Assembly: GCA_003439945.1 (NCBI GenBank)
Contig: QVRM01002377.1
Location: 1,252,001 to 1,316,000 of the forward strand
Length of the DNA: 64,000 nucleotides
Reading direction: 5' to 3'
Source: Dermanyssus gallinae
Taxonomy: Eukaryota > Arthropoda > Arachnida > Mesostigmata > Dermanyssidae
The notes beneath the pieces were generated by a model that saw only the letters and a program-made list of their open reading frames with translations, was not told the origin of the DNA and searched no databases. This document shows, in pieces, positions 10,637 to 22,916 of this stretch (the stretch's first letter is position 1; each line of letters starts with the position of its first letter). The translations under genes and the position numbers were made by a program.

Positions 10637-13379
10637 AGGCAATAAAGACGTCTTTATGATACGGTACGTTAGATGCACATGCCCGTGCTAACGTGCAATA
10701 TCACGGTGCATGATTCGCCAATTATAAAACGATATACATGCTGTTTACAAAACGAAGTCCGTTTTTTGTTTTGAGCTTATAGCAAATCACAAGGTGATAT
10801 CTTGTATTCTCGTGCAAATATTCCTTCGTGCAAAATTAATTTTATTCGTTGTTGTTTTCAATTTTACCTTTATGTGATATGTGCTCTTTGTCTATATTTG
10901 CGTTTATTGTGGATTTCACACTTAGAGGGTGGAGGCGTAGGAGAACCCTGTCGTATGTTCGGTAGTATTGGACCGATTCTCGTGGTACGCTCGCCGTTAC
11001 GAGGTACGAAGTCATCAATCATTCGAGGCGGCAGGCAGGTAGAAGACCGCAACTCTGCGCAAATATGGGGAGCTCGGATGATTCGCCGACGTCTCGTCGA
11101 TGGAGGAACTTCATAATTTCAAGTTAAAGGCGTTTGGCGTCGAAGAGACCGCTATACAATTTGAACAGTAGGCTGACTCTCTGGTATTCTCCTAGTTACT
11201 AGATACTGGTCTTCCGGAATGCAGAAGGATACTTTTTTGTTTTTTTTCTGTCATTGCAAAACGGCCGTTTTCTCAAGCAGTGCGGAAAATGATCGCTATC
11301 TTGTATTGTATTTTGTAAACCCATAATTACGTTTGGGTGATTCTAAAATAATAGTCTTTCTGCCTCTTCAAGGTTTTTGTTCATCCTTGTAGCTTCGCGG
11401 GACCCCAGCGTCTGACGGCATTGATAAATTCCTTTATAGTTGTACAGCCGCACAGCCGCATATCCACATAAGACGCATCATTTTGCTCTTTTTCATTTAT
11501 CCTCCCTGTATGGCTGCCCCAGGGTGCGTAGGTTTAAAATATGATTTGTCTAAGTTGATAGCATTTTTGCGGGGCACCGCTAACGCGTGGTTTTACCAGT
11601 ATTTAGAGATTCTTTGTCCAAATCTGGAGTGCAGAGAGCGGTTTTCTGCGTTACAAGTTTTCAATAGCATATTTTATTATCGGTCCCGTATTCATTAACG
11701 TGGCTGCCGCGACATTAGTTTCAGCCGATGTATGCATATTGTGCCGGAGCGCACCAGCTTGGAAAGTCTCGCAATGCATGGAAAATCACGCCCCCCGATT
11801 TTATTTTCCGTTTAATGAGGGTGACCGCTTCGGAAAGTGTGCCGTCTAGCGTAAACTTTTCATCAGCTCTGCAGGTGTTACAGACTAATCTAGGTTGCAA
11901 AATAATAAACGTCTTACAATCCGATTACGGCGCACTGTGGCGTTAAGCTATGTATTCACTCGGATAACCGCGGCACAGCTGATGGAAGCATTTGCATTCG
12001 CTCCCTGGATGAAGAACCGGGTCTCAGCCACATTGGTCTAGGTGACCTTTCTTACTTAAACTTCGGATACCAGCAATTAAGCAGAATTTTCTAAGTGTGT
12101 CTTCTACCTTCTAAGTGTGTTTTCTATCGCGTTTTAGCTTCAAATAAAAAAACAGCTTTCTGTTGGAGCAATTAAAAACTAAATTTAACTTCTGAGGCCG
12201 CTTGTTTAATAATATACAAACAAATTTTAAAATACAAATAAAGACGTTTAATATTTGTACTCTCACTTCATACTCTTCGTCTCAGGAAGTTTGAGCCTGA
12301 GTTTAAATTTTTAATCTTATTTACGCATATTAGATTATAATGTACCTTAGTCAGATCCAGTCATCACCTAAACGTTTATTTAGAGGACTTATATGATACA
12401 ATATACTTTTTTTAACTAAACCGCTAGACCACCAATGTGACAAACAATAAAATGCTTCGGTCGTAGCGGAAGATATGCGGCTGGTGTCAGAATTTATAAG
12501 ACCACTAGTGTGAACTTGGAACCTGTCGACTGATTTTGCTTACTTAGGAGCAACCTTAATAACAGTGCTTGCACTCTCATCACAATTAGAAAAAAATACA
12601 GCCAAGGCCACTGCCGCAATTGTGCTATTGGGCAAACCAAGTGACGTCAATATCATAAATGCAAAAAATATATTTGAAATTTAAATACCGCCTAGTATAA
12701 TATACTATTCTCAAATACTCACACCTTACCTAACGATACCGTAATTTAAAGCTCAATTTAGGTTTAGTTTATTAATTTTCAAACGCCGCTCCTTACGGAA
12801 CATCCGTGTCTTATACATCGTAGTACTTGTCATCCCAGTTGGTCCCAATATTATTTATATTTAGAGGCACCCTGTTTAAACAGTATGGGCATTTTAAAAA
12901 AGAAATAAAGATACATGATAATAACCGGCATATCTTTGAAATGTCTTATCGATCGTATTGGGGATTCTCAGAGGTGGCTGTTGCGATTTCTGTTTGTGCT
13001 GGATATAAAATAAAATGGTAAATCAGGAGATAACTTGCCACGGAAGTTTTATACACATAAATACCTAAGTCACATTTTTATAGTCATGTTATTTTAGGTA
13101 GCTTGTGAGTAACTTAAAGATGAGATTGTCCCTCTTACGGCCAAAAACGGCCTTTAAGCTTTGTTCTGAAACTTGCAAGGAATTAGAAACATATGTTAAG
13201 AATATTCTCAGCTTGCCGCTTAATACATTAACAACGCAATCACTGAAACTGTACCAAGAGAAATATTCACAGAAGATCGCATTGAACATGTTGTAAAACA
13301 ATATTAATATAATTTTGTTGATCAGTTGAGAAAACGTTTACCCTCGGGCCAGGAAGGACGCTTAATTCCTGTCTGTCCT
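10286..13379. other. Stretch without a recognised gene
   Basis: AT-rich. It holds the (ATT)n tract listed separately and a short tandem duplication near 12090-12125 of a unit containing TCTAAGTGTGT. A frame at 13105-13296 (plus, 63 codons, LRPKTAFKLCSETCKELE) looks fairly protein-like but is not recognised. It lies just upstream of the RLE LINE relic. Confidence 0.5.
10578..10631. repeat. (ATT)n microsatellite
   Basis: About 18 perfect trinucleotide units. Confidence 0.95.
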
Positions 13380-13439
13380 GATCAGAAAGAACCTACGCGA
13401 TTTTTCATTGGGATTAAGGCTCAGGGATCTTACGCACGA

Positions 13440-15480
13440 AGGATCAGGACCTAAAGTGATGGCCCACCTCAACGACAACCTTCCCAGACGAGTGAGGGTC
13501 AAGCTGTCAGATGGCAATATCTCCAGTGCTGCCAGATTGGTGAGTTCCTAGGATATGCTAGCGCCAGCCAACGAATATACGGAAGCTCTCCGCTCCCAAT
13601 ATCCAGATGTGCCTCTGGATCTCTCCGTGCCCACACCCCCGGCAGTCACACTGCCTTCTTGTGAAGAGATACTGAATGCAATGAAGACTTTTAGCAGAAG
13701 TTCGTTAACTTCATTGCTGACGTGGTTGCCAAAAAGGTTGATGTGCTCAGATGGAGCTCGCCCCCGCCTTGCTTTTTACCATTCATCTTTGGGGCAAGGA
13801 TGTGTGCATTAAAAAAAGGCGGCTCATTACGTCCGACCGCCTGTTCCCCAGTCGTTTGCCGACTGGCGGCCAAAATTGCCTGTTACGATAATAGGGAAGC
13901 TATTTCAGCAACTCTTGTTCGACACCAGCTAGTGTTCGCACCCCTAGAGCTCAAGAGGTAGAAGTCCGCTGTGTCCATGGATTTTTGCAATCGCGCAAAA
14001 TGCCAACGGTGATGGTCAAACTAGACTTCCGAAACGCTTTCAATAGCGCCCGAAGAGTCAATTTGCTTCGAGCCGTCGAGTCCTGGGCACCATTATTGTT
14101 TCACCAGACGAACCTGGGTTATGGCTATCCCACCTGGTAATGCCCTATAGCGCTATGCTATCGCAGACTGGTCTTCAACTGGGTGATCCCCTGGGTTCTC
14201 TACTTTTTGTTTGTTTATCAAGGATTTGGTGGATTCACAGTCCTCTCTTAATGCCTGGTACTTGGATGATGGGGTCCTGGGCGGGGACATCCCGACCGTA
14301 TTTGACGTATCCGGAGAGTTATTGACTTTGGTGCAATTAGGGGTCTGACACTAAACCCGGTTAAATTTTAAGTATAGGTCACAGCCTACTAGAAAGGATT
14401 GCCGGACGGCATTGCAAAGTCAATAGACAGTCGAAGAGACAAACTTGACTTCGCCACAGGCAGATTACCCCAATTGGGGATTCACTGCGGCCTATTACTT
14501 CTTGTTTTTCAGTCACAAGGTTAGCACACCTGCGTAGAGGTTGCAACCCGTTTTTATCACGAGAGCTCTTACAGCCATTTAATGGACTTAGCTTAGACAT
14601 TTTAGAAATTATACTAAATCATAAGCTGACCGCTGCGGCAAGGAGACAGGTAATGCCCCCGGTTTTTTTAAGCGGCCAAGGTGTGTCGGAAGCGATTATG
14701 ATGGCAGGACCCGCAATCGTGTCGCCATTGACCCAGGCGGCAGACAGGGTTAAGGCATTATTAGACAGTGCTGGCTGGGATGCCTATAACGTTGAACTTC
14801 AAAGGCTGAACGACAAATTGTCGTTTTTATTTGATTCTCTTCCCGATGATAGGGCTAACCAGGGCAGTTAGACCGCCCTCAACAAGAAAAGCGACTAGCA
14901 AACCTGATTAATAAAGCTCTTTCTGTTGCTGATAGAGCCAGGCTTCGAGTTGTTAGTAGTCAAGGGACTGAGGCTTGGTTACACGCCCTACCCTGTCCGC
15001 GATTTGGGACTCTTTTGGACAACGATACGAGGCGCATAAGCGCAGGGCTGCGGCTTGGTGTTGACCCAATTGTACCCCACCGATGTCGATGTGCTGATTT
15101 TGTGGACGCGGTGGCTCATCATGGCCTGCTATGCGCTTTGAGTGCTGGCCGACGAGCACGTCACTCCACTTTAAACGACACCTTTAGTCGCGCACTAAGA
15201 TCTCCCGGCTTCCCGTGTGTCTGGGACCAGGGATGAAGGAAAAAGACCTGACGGCCTGACTTTGACGTCTTTTGAGCGTAGCAGTATGCTTGTTTGGAAC
15301 GCAACCGTAACCGACTCATTAGCCCCTTCGATGGTCGGTGCAGGTACGGTCGAGCAGGTTAGCTGAGGCTAACAAATGCAGAAAATGCTCCAGCGTTGAT
15401 TATCTGCACGAATTTCTTGGCATCGTACACATTGCGAACGGAATCTTGCGTCTATGATAGCATACACTAACTGGCACGTT
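13440..15480 (+). pseudogene. RLE-type LINE, degenerate copy
   Basis: A relic of the same family as the copy at 47.3-49.1 kb. In order: VRVKLSDGNISSAARLVSS at 13490-13550, then fingers LRPTACSPVVCRLAAKIA near 13830-13880. Motif A LDFRNAFNSA lies near 14020, motif C WYLDDGVLGGD near 14255-14290, and a linker LLDNDTRRISAGLRLG at 15012-15060. A degraded zinc knuckle follows (CRCADF...HHGLLC). The restriction-like endonuclease region begins with RPDG at 15244-15255. The next motif reads WNATV where the other copy has WDVTV, so a metal-binding Asp is replaced. Many stops and frameshifts are present. It is ancient compared with the 47 kb copy. Confidence 0.8.
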
Positions 15481-16004
15481 TCCCAAAAAGGCCTAGGGGA
15501 ATAGCAGAGAACGCCTAATGTAATTTGTTTACACACGACCATATCGGACACTACTCAACGCCTTGCTTAAAATAAGAATTTACACAACAATCTATCTTGG
15601 GGATATCAATATCAAACGATATATACGCATATTTATATAGCGTCAGTTAATCGTCAATTGGAAAATTACTTAAAAGGCCTGGATTTATGTCTGCAGTGCA
15701 TTTTTAATCTTAAAGTGTTTGCAATATAAGTCTAGCTTTACGAGTGACAGATAGTTAAAGACATAGGGTATTCAAAGCAGAGTATTCAAAAAACCTCAAA
15801 TGCTGGTCAACTGAGTATGCAATCAAACGTACTGTTTTAGAGGCTCTGTATTAAAAAATGGCTTACTGAGAAATAAACGAGGTCCAAGGCTGGCAATATT
15901 TAACTACCTAACTATAAATAGAGAAGTACTAAATGTTTATAAAATTAAGCAAAATAATAAATGCGCACAATGTCAGATCCACCATTAAAAGTCAAAGAAG
16001 CCGG

Positions 16005-16056
<52 letters not shown>

Positions 16057-17659
16057 CAGTATTGTTTTTGAATAGATTCGAATAGTGAACAGAATTCGGT
16101 TTATCTCTTCTAGCTCGTTCATTGCTTCTCTATAACAAGCAGGGTACGGTACAAGGTTATATTTGGCTTGATTGACTTCTCCTTTTCTCTTTTTCCTTAG
16201 GTCGATGATTTTGCAGCAATACTTACCAAGTTTTCCGTGGCACCCGGCGTTTAGGGTAAATCTCCCTAGTAGATTATGATGATGCCATAAGGACCGGTCG
16301 AGGTTCTGCACCGAAAAGGGTAAGTCAAGTTATTCAGTAATAAGCAAAGTCAGCGGTCGATAGCTACCAAAGTCGAAGCCCAGCATTCAAGCTTTCTCGC
16401 ATAGCTGGCAAGATCCGCTGATTCACGTTCACGTAAATACACTCCCGACTAATTATGGACGAAACCAGTTCGGCTGGTTTTGCTTGTCCGATCAATTACT
16501 ATTTTTCGCAAAATGAAGTCACCGTGAGCGATGAATTTGGGTAGTTTTAAATTAAAAAATATATAGATATTAGAGCACACGCATATTTGCTGCGTGAGTC
16601 CAAGACAACGTTCAGACTTTTTTAGTAATATATTTGAAACTGCTTATATTTGTTTGTACGCAAGTTTACTACGCCCTAGATTGCGAAACAAATCAATAAT
16701 TACATTTCTGTCAAGCAACAAAAACCCGCTATATATTGTTGGACCCAAGCACAATTGATCGTGACGCAATGATGACAATAACCGGGACAAACGGGTTGTG
16801 TATATTTAGTGTATTGTAGGTGGCTAGATACATTCGCTCGGCAATCGTTGCACGAAGGCGCCCGGCCAAGTAAGTCGTTCTGGGAAGTCGCGGGCTGTTT
16901 GCAGTCGAGCTCGTTTGAGTTGGAATGTTGTCACCGCGATCTTCAGCGTCACACTTCACTTCATGGCGTTCCGCTGCATTTCGTTTGATTTTGTTCGCTC
17001 ACAGCGGTAAGTACAGGCGGCAGCGAGCTGGCATAAACGCAGCCGCTTCAGACGGTCGCTGCACAGCCGCCCCTGCTGCTGGCCAGCGCTAGCACCGGCT
17101 GCAACGATTTGCCGCACTTGACTTCGGGTCAAAGGCTCAAACGCACCACCGCATGTGGAAGTTTCAGCAGCCACCAGAACATTACCCTAAACCCCACATC
17201 GCCCCCCCCCCCCCACTCGTCGCTTCCTCGTTCTCCATTCGGCAGCGCTATCTATAACACATTCAAGTCTTGGAGTAGTACTGGCAGCTGCACAAGCTTT
17301 CACTACTACCACTCCTACTACTACTGCTACAACAGCTCGCCTTGAAAACTTCCTGCTTTTTTGCTTTCGTTTTTCGTCTTTGATAAATGCCAGCCATTTA
17401 GCAAAGCGGACAAAAATGGCAACGAAAGTTGTCAAGTGTCACGTATTTTCCTCTTCCCTTAACTTTATGGCCGTATCGTCGCGTTCAATCGATCTGCGAT
17501 GAATAACCTATTTTTAGTTTGTTTATAGATTTCGATGTTAAGCCAGCAATTTGTTTGCGTGACGAGAAGCCTCTGCGACTAAAAGAAAAAAAACAACAAA
17601 TGTTAGTAGTAAAGCTGCTAAGTTTGCAGTTTAGTCTATATAAACTATGTGGCATCCCT
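15481..17659. other. Stretch with microsatellites and a GC-rich island
   Basis: Contains a (TC)n(TA)n tract at 16004-16053. At about 16780-17340 the sequence becomes GC- and CpG-rich. ATG at 16961 gives a 15-codon frame MAFRCISFDFVRSQR, followed at once by a donor-like GGTAAGTAC at 17005-17013, which could be a first exon. A poly-C run lies near 17203-17215. Evidence for a gene is weak. Confidence 0.4.
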
Positions 17660-17962
17660 TAACGTTAAAACAGTATATAATGTTTTTTGTTAACGCTCTG
17701 ACGACCACATTTTAGACGCTCGTAATGGGCTAAGTTGCCTTTGGCACGATATCGTCTAAATGCATCTATCGTTATCGCGTTCTCGTTACTGGAGTTATAC
17801 AGGCCTTCTCCAGCAGAGGTATGTAGCAGCAGGGCAATGGAAACCACGTCCAACAAATACAACCAACAAGGCTAGGGCTCAAACGTGCCCTTGTTTTGCT
17901 AACCATTGTTTCCTTGGCAAGTTCCCGTTTCGAACGATGCGTTAGCTGCCTAAGCCATTGTC
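17660..17962 (-). mobile_element. tRNA-derived SINE, copy B
   Basis: The reverse strand starts TGGCTTAGGCAGCTAACGC (A-box-like) and has a degraded B-box (GTTTGAGCCC). About 200 bp of body match the SINE at 22917-23245 along its whole length, including the tail around TTAGACGATATCGTGC and CATTACGAGCGTC. Two long copies in opposite orientation support a dispersed SINE family transcribed by Pol III. Confidence 0.8.
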
Positions 17963-18192
17963 TTGTCTGTCACAAAAGTCTTCACTCCTCACTTACGTAT
18001 TTATTCGAAGCAATGCTAGCATAAAATGGCTTATTTAAACTAAGTAATCGAATTTGTGCGCTTTCACATGTTTCTTTCGGGTGATTTTTAACTTGCGATG
18101 AATCGTGTATTTAGCACCCAAACACGCGATTTTAGGCAGAACAGAAAGTAACTGACATTTTTTACTTTAAACGCAACCTAAAAATTAGCGGT

Positions 18193-18825
18193 TTAACTGA
18201 TTTTAGCATTCAAAAAGTACTTGCCATTATTAACGACAACCTTTCCCCATCTCTTGACCACACTAACGATTCCGATGGCAAATAATTTAGGTGTTTAGCT
18301 TCGCAAGAAATGTCTCCACTTGCGTTTTTACTTTTCTGGTGAAGTGAATTTCTTTTTCTGCGGAGACTTCTGCTAACATCTGAATAGGTAGTAGCTCTAC
18401 GGTGTAATGTCGGCTGAGTAGGGTGGATGCGGCAAAATGCCCGGCAAAAACGTTTGCCATCTTGTGAAGGCTGGATACATTCACTTGCGACATTGCGTTG
18501 TCTTAGCGGAAGGCAACAAGATGACGCCCAGTCTATTCGCAAAGCTGTGTTCTTTAAGAGCGGCAAATTCCCGGTCGAGCTGATCAGAATGAATACCCGC
18601 GTCTATCGTCTTGTGCGAATGAGTTAGTCTCCTTGGTGTCTTCTGGAGAAGCTGGTTAGGGGCACATTATAATCTTCCATATTTCACGTTGTCATAAAAG
18701 ATCCATCCTTCGTCACAACTAACAATTCGATCCAAAAACGGATCTTTATTGTATCTGGTGAGCTAAAAAAGCATCTTGCAATATGCTTCAGATTTTTGCT
18801 CGCGCTCAATGAGGTACCCATTAAT
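18193..18825 (-). pseudogene. mariner transposase relic
   Basis: Minus-strand frames carry mariner transposase signatures. FLDRIV-SCDEGWIFYDN near 18690-18740 contains the first catalytic Asp region (the family has TGDExW). The C-terminus reads VVKRWGKVVVNNGKYFLNAKIS, ending in TAA at 18195-18193. The middle is shifted and shortened, and the N-terminal helix-turn-helix part is missing. The enzyme family cuts and pastes at TA sites using a DD34D triad. Several frameshifts and stops make it inactive. Terminal inverted repeats were not confirmed. Confidence 0.8.
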
Positions 18826-19328
18826 TAAATAATTAAATTATGTTTTGTTTATCACGATATACAAAACATCATTGTAAAAAGCATGGCGCTTACAAACCCA
18901 CCAAGTTCCAACTAAACTAAGGTTATTGCTGTGTCCAATGTACAGTTCATCGTTCGGGCAAACTTCTACTGCTATCTTTGATGTCAATGTGTCAGCGCAG
19001 AGGCCTGCCGCTGCATTTTATAGTGTTATAGATTTTCCATGTTTTTGCTCGCGGAGACGGCGCAGCAAATCCTGGAAACACTCACGCAGAACGTCCGACC
19101 TAACGACATTACCCCGCAATAGGGCGACAGTTGCCTCGCTCTAACGCGTGTCCAATTAGGAGCAAAGGGCTAAGGACGACACCATGTCGACACCATGAGT
19201 CCTCCCTATATGATTGGTGTAGATCCGGTTGATTATTGCTCATAACGCAATGGTTTTACTGATCTTTACCAGTACGGGGTCGATACAAGGCCAAACCTCT
19301 GTATAAACTTAGAATTTTTACTTAGACG

Positions 19329-19331
<3 letters not shown>

Positions 19332-19368
<37 letters not shown>
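19332..19368. repeat. (TA)n microsatellite
   Basis: Alternating TA, 37 bp. Confidence 0.95.
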
Positions 19369-19371
<3 letters not shown>

Positions 19372-19550
19372 CTAATGCTAGACTGTAAATATATATGGAT
19401 GTCTTTTATACAACAAACCCGTTATATAGGACGCTATTAGAAACCCTATAGTACCGCATTTACCAGTTCAACCTTAAAGCATACAAACATCATGGGGAAA
19501 CTAGCAGTTTGTGACTCAACGTTATTCCGAAGAATACGTTGTTCTAAGTA

Positions 19551-19673
19551 CCATGTGAAGGGAAGGTCTGTGAGAAAACAAAGCAGTGTATTAAGGGAAA
19601 ATGTCTCCAAATCAACAAACGGGTATGTAAATATTGTGGTGAGCTCTACATCGACCAAACACCAGGTCGTTAA
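19551..19673 (+). pseudogene. Penelope-like GIY-YIG fragment
   Basis: A 40-codon open frame ending in TAA reads as a Cys-rich linker (PCEGKVCEKTKQCIKGKC) followed by VCKYCGELYIDQTPGR. The C-x2-C-GE-LYIxQTxxR pattern matches the start of the GIY-YIG nuclease domain at the C-terminus of Penelope-like retroelements, with YIG changed to YID. No RT was seen upstream. It is a short relic, and other GIY-YIG proteins are possible. Confidence 0.5.
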
Positions 19674-21414
19674 CAGCTGCTGTAATTGACGTGTTTAAAC
19701 AGACAACTCGTAATTAATGTGTAAATGTCCATACCAATAATAGTGAATAAGCAAAACAATACAAATATTGTTTACCATACCCAAATACGCCCAATTTGTC
19801 ATTTTGGAAATGCATTGCCCGGTGTTGCGTTTGGTTAGTGCTACAATCGTAAGCTATCATACATCAGTATGCTAGTGTAATTAGTATGACTATTTTTATG
19901 TCATTAGATTTTAGATTTAAAGCCAATTTAAGGTTTTCTCTGGTGCGCTGAAGAAAGTGGGGTTTAAATGTTTAGAGGGCGCTCGTAAGCTCGTCTCCGT
20001 CTCGCGATAGACGACGGCAAGGGACCTGCCAGGTGTATTTACAGTCTCGAAATTTGATGCACAAGCATAAATTCGCAAACAGAAAATCCATACATCGAAT
20101 CGACAAAGGCCGTGACCTGCCTTTAACCTTGCCCGGAGGAAATGGTTTAGTTTGTTCGTTGGGACCCAATGACAACAATATCCGTTTCGTTATTCGGAAT
20201 CAAGACGCAAGGGCCGTTCGTTGCCAACTAGAATCTCTTTTTTTTTTCACTACACCTCTTTCTATCTCTCTCTCTCTCTCGCATTCTGTATTCGTTCCCC
20301 ATTCGCTTTAATTTATCTCGCGATTCAGCTGCACCACGTAGTAACACGTGGGCTAGCACGGGCCTATGTCGGGCCTCCTCTGTATGGCTATGTGTGGAGT
20401 GGCTGTATTTGAATAGCGCCGAGTCGGTTGGCAATATCAAAGCGACCCACCCGCAGCCAAAATGGTAGTTTCTCAAGCGGCGGGGCACGCTGCCTACGCT
20501 GCCAGCGGCCTCGCAAGCAAACGAACGTGACGTGCGCAGGAGACGTAGAGTGGCGCAAAGAGCGGAGAGCGGAGACCAGGAAGGAGAAACGAGAGATCGT
20601 CTCTCACACAGAAGCCGGCTCAGTAGCTGCCGGATCACGTACCCGACAGACCAACGGACCGTTCGATCAAGCTAACTGACGATGACTTTGTGGATGATGA
20701 TGATGATGATGAAGCCAATGTTTCAGTCGAAAACTTCATCTCCACACACACACGCGCGAATACATACAAATAAACTTTACATTACACACAATTACAGAGA
20801 CCTGCCAATTGATATTGTCGCTGCTGACATTGAGGTTTTCACGCACGTGCACGCTTCGTGTTGTTTGCCCAAAAAAAAAAACAATTGGTCAATTCTATCT
20901 ACGTTACGTCGGACTCGCTCGGCGAAAGCGGTATTCTAAAGTGGTACGACTCGACTAGTTAGCTGTCCGATCACCGTGACCACCAAAAGCAACCGCCGAT
21001 GACGCAGCAGAAGGCTGGTCATCATCGACTTCGCTGGGTGCGCCGCACTGGAGTTCGTTGTCGCTGAGCTCTCCACACCAGAGTGCCACCAAGAGTAGCA
21101 TCATCGAACACTACGACATCAATTGCAGAGGCAAAACGGCTGTAGTCCCTGGACCCTCGCCGCCGTTGCCGGGAAGCAAACGTATCGTCTGCGTACGAGC
21201 AGCCAGGGCAGCTGCTGCGGCTTGACGTCCTGTCCGTGCGATTTCCGGCGGTCGATCTGTTATTGGGCAACCTGTATCAGAAACTAAGCTCACTACAGGA
21301 CTAGCAGCAACACGCATAGACCAGCGTGCAGCACTAGTACTGCTTGTGCTTGTGGTTTCTAGGAGCAAACATACAAACAGGCAAACAGACAGACGGATCG
21401 ACATCTAGACAGAC
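19674..21414 (+). promoter_or_regulatory. GC-rich region upstream of the signal-peptide exon
   Basis: From about 20370 to 21340 the sequence is GC- and CpG-rich compared with its surroundings, and lies directly upstream of ATG 21415. It includes TCAGTAGCTGCC near 20620 (TCAGT is the arthropod initiator core), a (GAT)n run at about 20696-20718, and a (TC)n run at 20267-20280. It probably holds a promoter and 5' UTR. The transcription start is a guess. Confidence 0.35.
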
Positions 21415-21586
21415 ATGTTTGTCGGCTGTCAATTGCTGCGTCGTTTGCTTTCGGCCTTGTCGGTCGGGATGCTTCTGCTGCTGCTGCTGCTGGCAACTTG
21501 CCCTCGACTTGCGGTACACGCGCAAGAAGACCTGCTCCTTGAACCCGACGAAGATGGCAGGCTTCGTGTACAGTCGAACATCTGCG
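21415..21586 (+). CDS. First coding exon of a secreted or membrane protein
   Basis: ATG 21415 opens a frame with a classic signal peptide: basic n-region (LLRRLLS), a hydrophobic core SVGMLLLLLLLATC, then a likely cleavage site after AVHA, giving mature QEDLLLEPDEDGRLRV. The exon ends ...NICG with donor GGTAAGC (GT at 21587), in phase 1. No earlier in-frame ATG is close and the upstream region looks like a promoter. A (TC)n(TA)n tract follows in the intron. The continuing exon was not found, so the family is unknown. The N-I-C-G end recalls the start of receptor L domains (insulin-receptor type), but three residues are not evidence. Confidence 0.65.
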
Positions 21587-21670
21587 GTAAGCTATGCCTT
21601 CACTCTGACATGCGCCTCAGTCATGAAGGCGTACATTGCTTTCTCTCTCTGCTCTCGTCTGCCCTACTAC

Positions 21671-21681
21671 TCTCTCTCTCT

Positions 21682-21729
<48 letters not shown>
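21671..21729. repeat. (TC)n(TA)n compound microsatellite
   Basis: TC repeats at 21671-21684 pass directly into TA repeats at 21685-21729, inside the putative first intron. Confidence 0.95.
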
Positions 21730-21732
<3 letters not shown>

Positions 21733-21866
21733 AATACCGCTTCGAGTTGTTCTTGTATTACGAGTGTTCCGATTGAGCTCAACCAAAAGCTACTCGTAGA
21801 CTAAAATCAGGGCACAGCCAACTGAAGAACGTATAAGGTGTTAGCAAGAAATCACCAAAAAATCGT

Positions 21867-21906
21867 GAAGCTGCACAGACGTTGTGCATAACGTCTGTGC
21901 AGCTTC
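21867..21906. repeat. Perfect hairpin, 17-bp stem
   Basis: Arms 21867-21883 and 21890-21906 are exact reverse complements with a 6-nt loop. After a 2-nt mismatch the pairing continues for about five more AT-rich pairs. It is not followed by a T-run terminator and is in a putative intron. Confidence 0.95.
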
Positions 21907-22329
21907 AAGATTTCGTTGTTCGCACAAGCATAGGCGCCCTTCCGCTGTTCATAACAGATTTAAGTCTATTGTTAAATTTTTGTATATATATATATGTGTG
22001 TGTATATACTCGTATATACTACTCTGCACAATTGTATACCCAATATAAAAGCAAGTCCCGATTCTCTTGCAATGTCCCGCCTTTTTCTTTCTATCATGGC
22101 CACTTCATATCACTATTCGCTTGAAGTGTATACCTAAGTACACACGCCACCCTTTTACATCAGGAGCGCTTAGAATGGCAGCATACATATTATCTGCGCA
22201 CCCATCTAACCAATGTATCCTCTAATACCTACTGAGTATTAGCTTTCCATTAGAACTACCTCTTCTTTGTATTATTGACCTTGTCCTTTTCAACATTTAG
22301 TCCTAAAATTAGGGCCTCCGACAGGTTTT

Positions 22330-22768
22330 TACCCTCTGCTCTACCACTCCAAGGCTGTACATTCTTTTAAAATATGTTTAATTGACTCAATCCCACACCC
22401 ACAAGCGCGACATTCTCTACATTCCCTCTCTGTAAATATGTATCCTGGTTTGCTCGCTGTATTCTCATATGCAAGATCCCTGCCCTGGCATCTGCCAATA
22501 GCACACTCGCTCTTGAATTATTGTATACCCATTCTACCTTGCCCTTTTCCCGCTTTTCCTTTCCATATATATATCTGCCAAACTTCATCTGGAACCCATC
22601 GCGAATTCCCATTTGCCTGTATATGACTTTTACCCTCAAGTTAACCATTTTCTCCGATACTCTCGTTCTTGCCCGTTGCTGACTATTATACCCAATCGCC
22701 CGAGCTGCAAACTCTACTCTGCGATCCCACTTCGTTTTGATCCTTAGTGCCGTCTTCACCAGCTGCAT
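22330..22768 (-). pseudogene. LINE 3' end with CCHC knuckle
   Basis: The minus strand from 22768 encodes a basic C-terminal RT tail (KTALRIKTKWDRRVEFAARAIGYNS, then YIYGKEKREKGKVEWVYNNSRASVLLADARAG). In a shifted frame at about 22365-22430 it reads CRECRACGCGIESIKHILKECTAL, a C-x2-C, H-x4-C zinc knuckle as seen at the end of many LINE ORF2 proteins. The RT palm is absent, so this is a 5'-truncated insertion with one frameshift. The clade is not assigned. Confidence 0.7.
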
Positions 22769-22916
22769 CTATTTAACCCATCGTTTATTTGTGACATTCT
22801 TATTATAAACAGCAGTGCGTTTGTGTGTATAACTGGTGAACGCATACGATCTGTCCATTTGTTATATATCGCGATACAAATGTTATTGTAGCGAGTTTAT
22901 GTAGTTTAGTTTGTAG

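Noticed and set aside
18926..19144. Minus-strand frame with DVLRECFQDLLRRLREQ and AVEVCPNDELYIG
   Set aside because: Protein-like in places but broken by a stop and not assignable. No splice sites supported it.
21415..21586. Insulin-receptor-like start (ICG followed by DIRN in that family)
   Set aside because: Only three residues agree and no following exon was found, so the gene is left unnamed.
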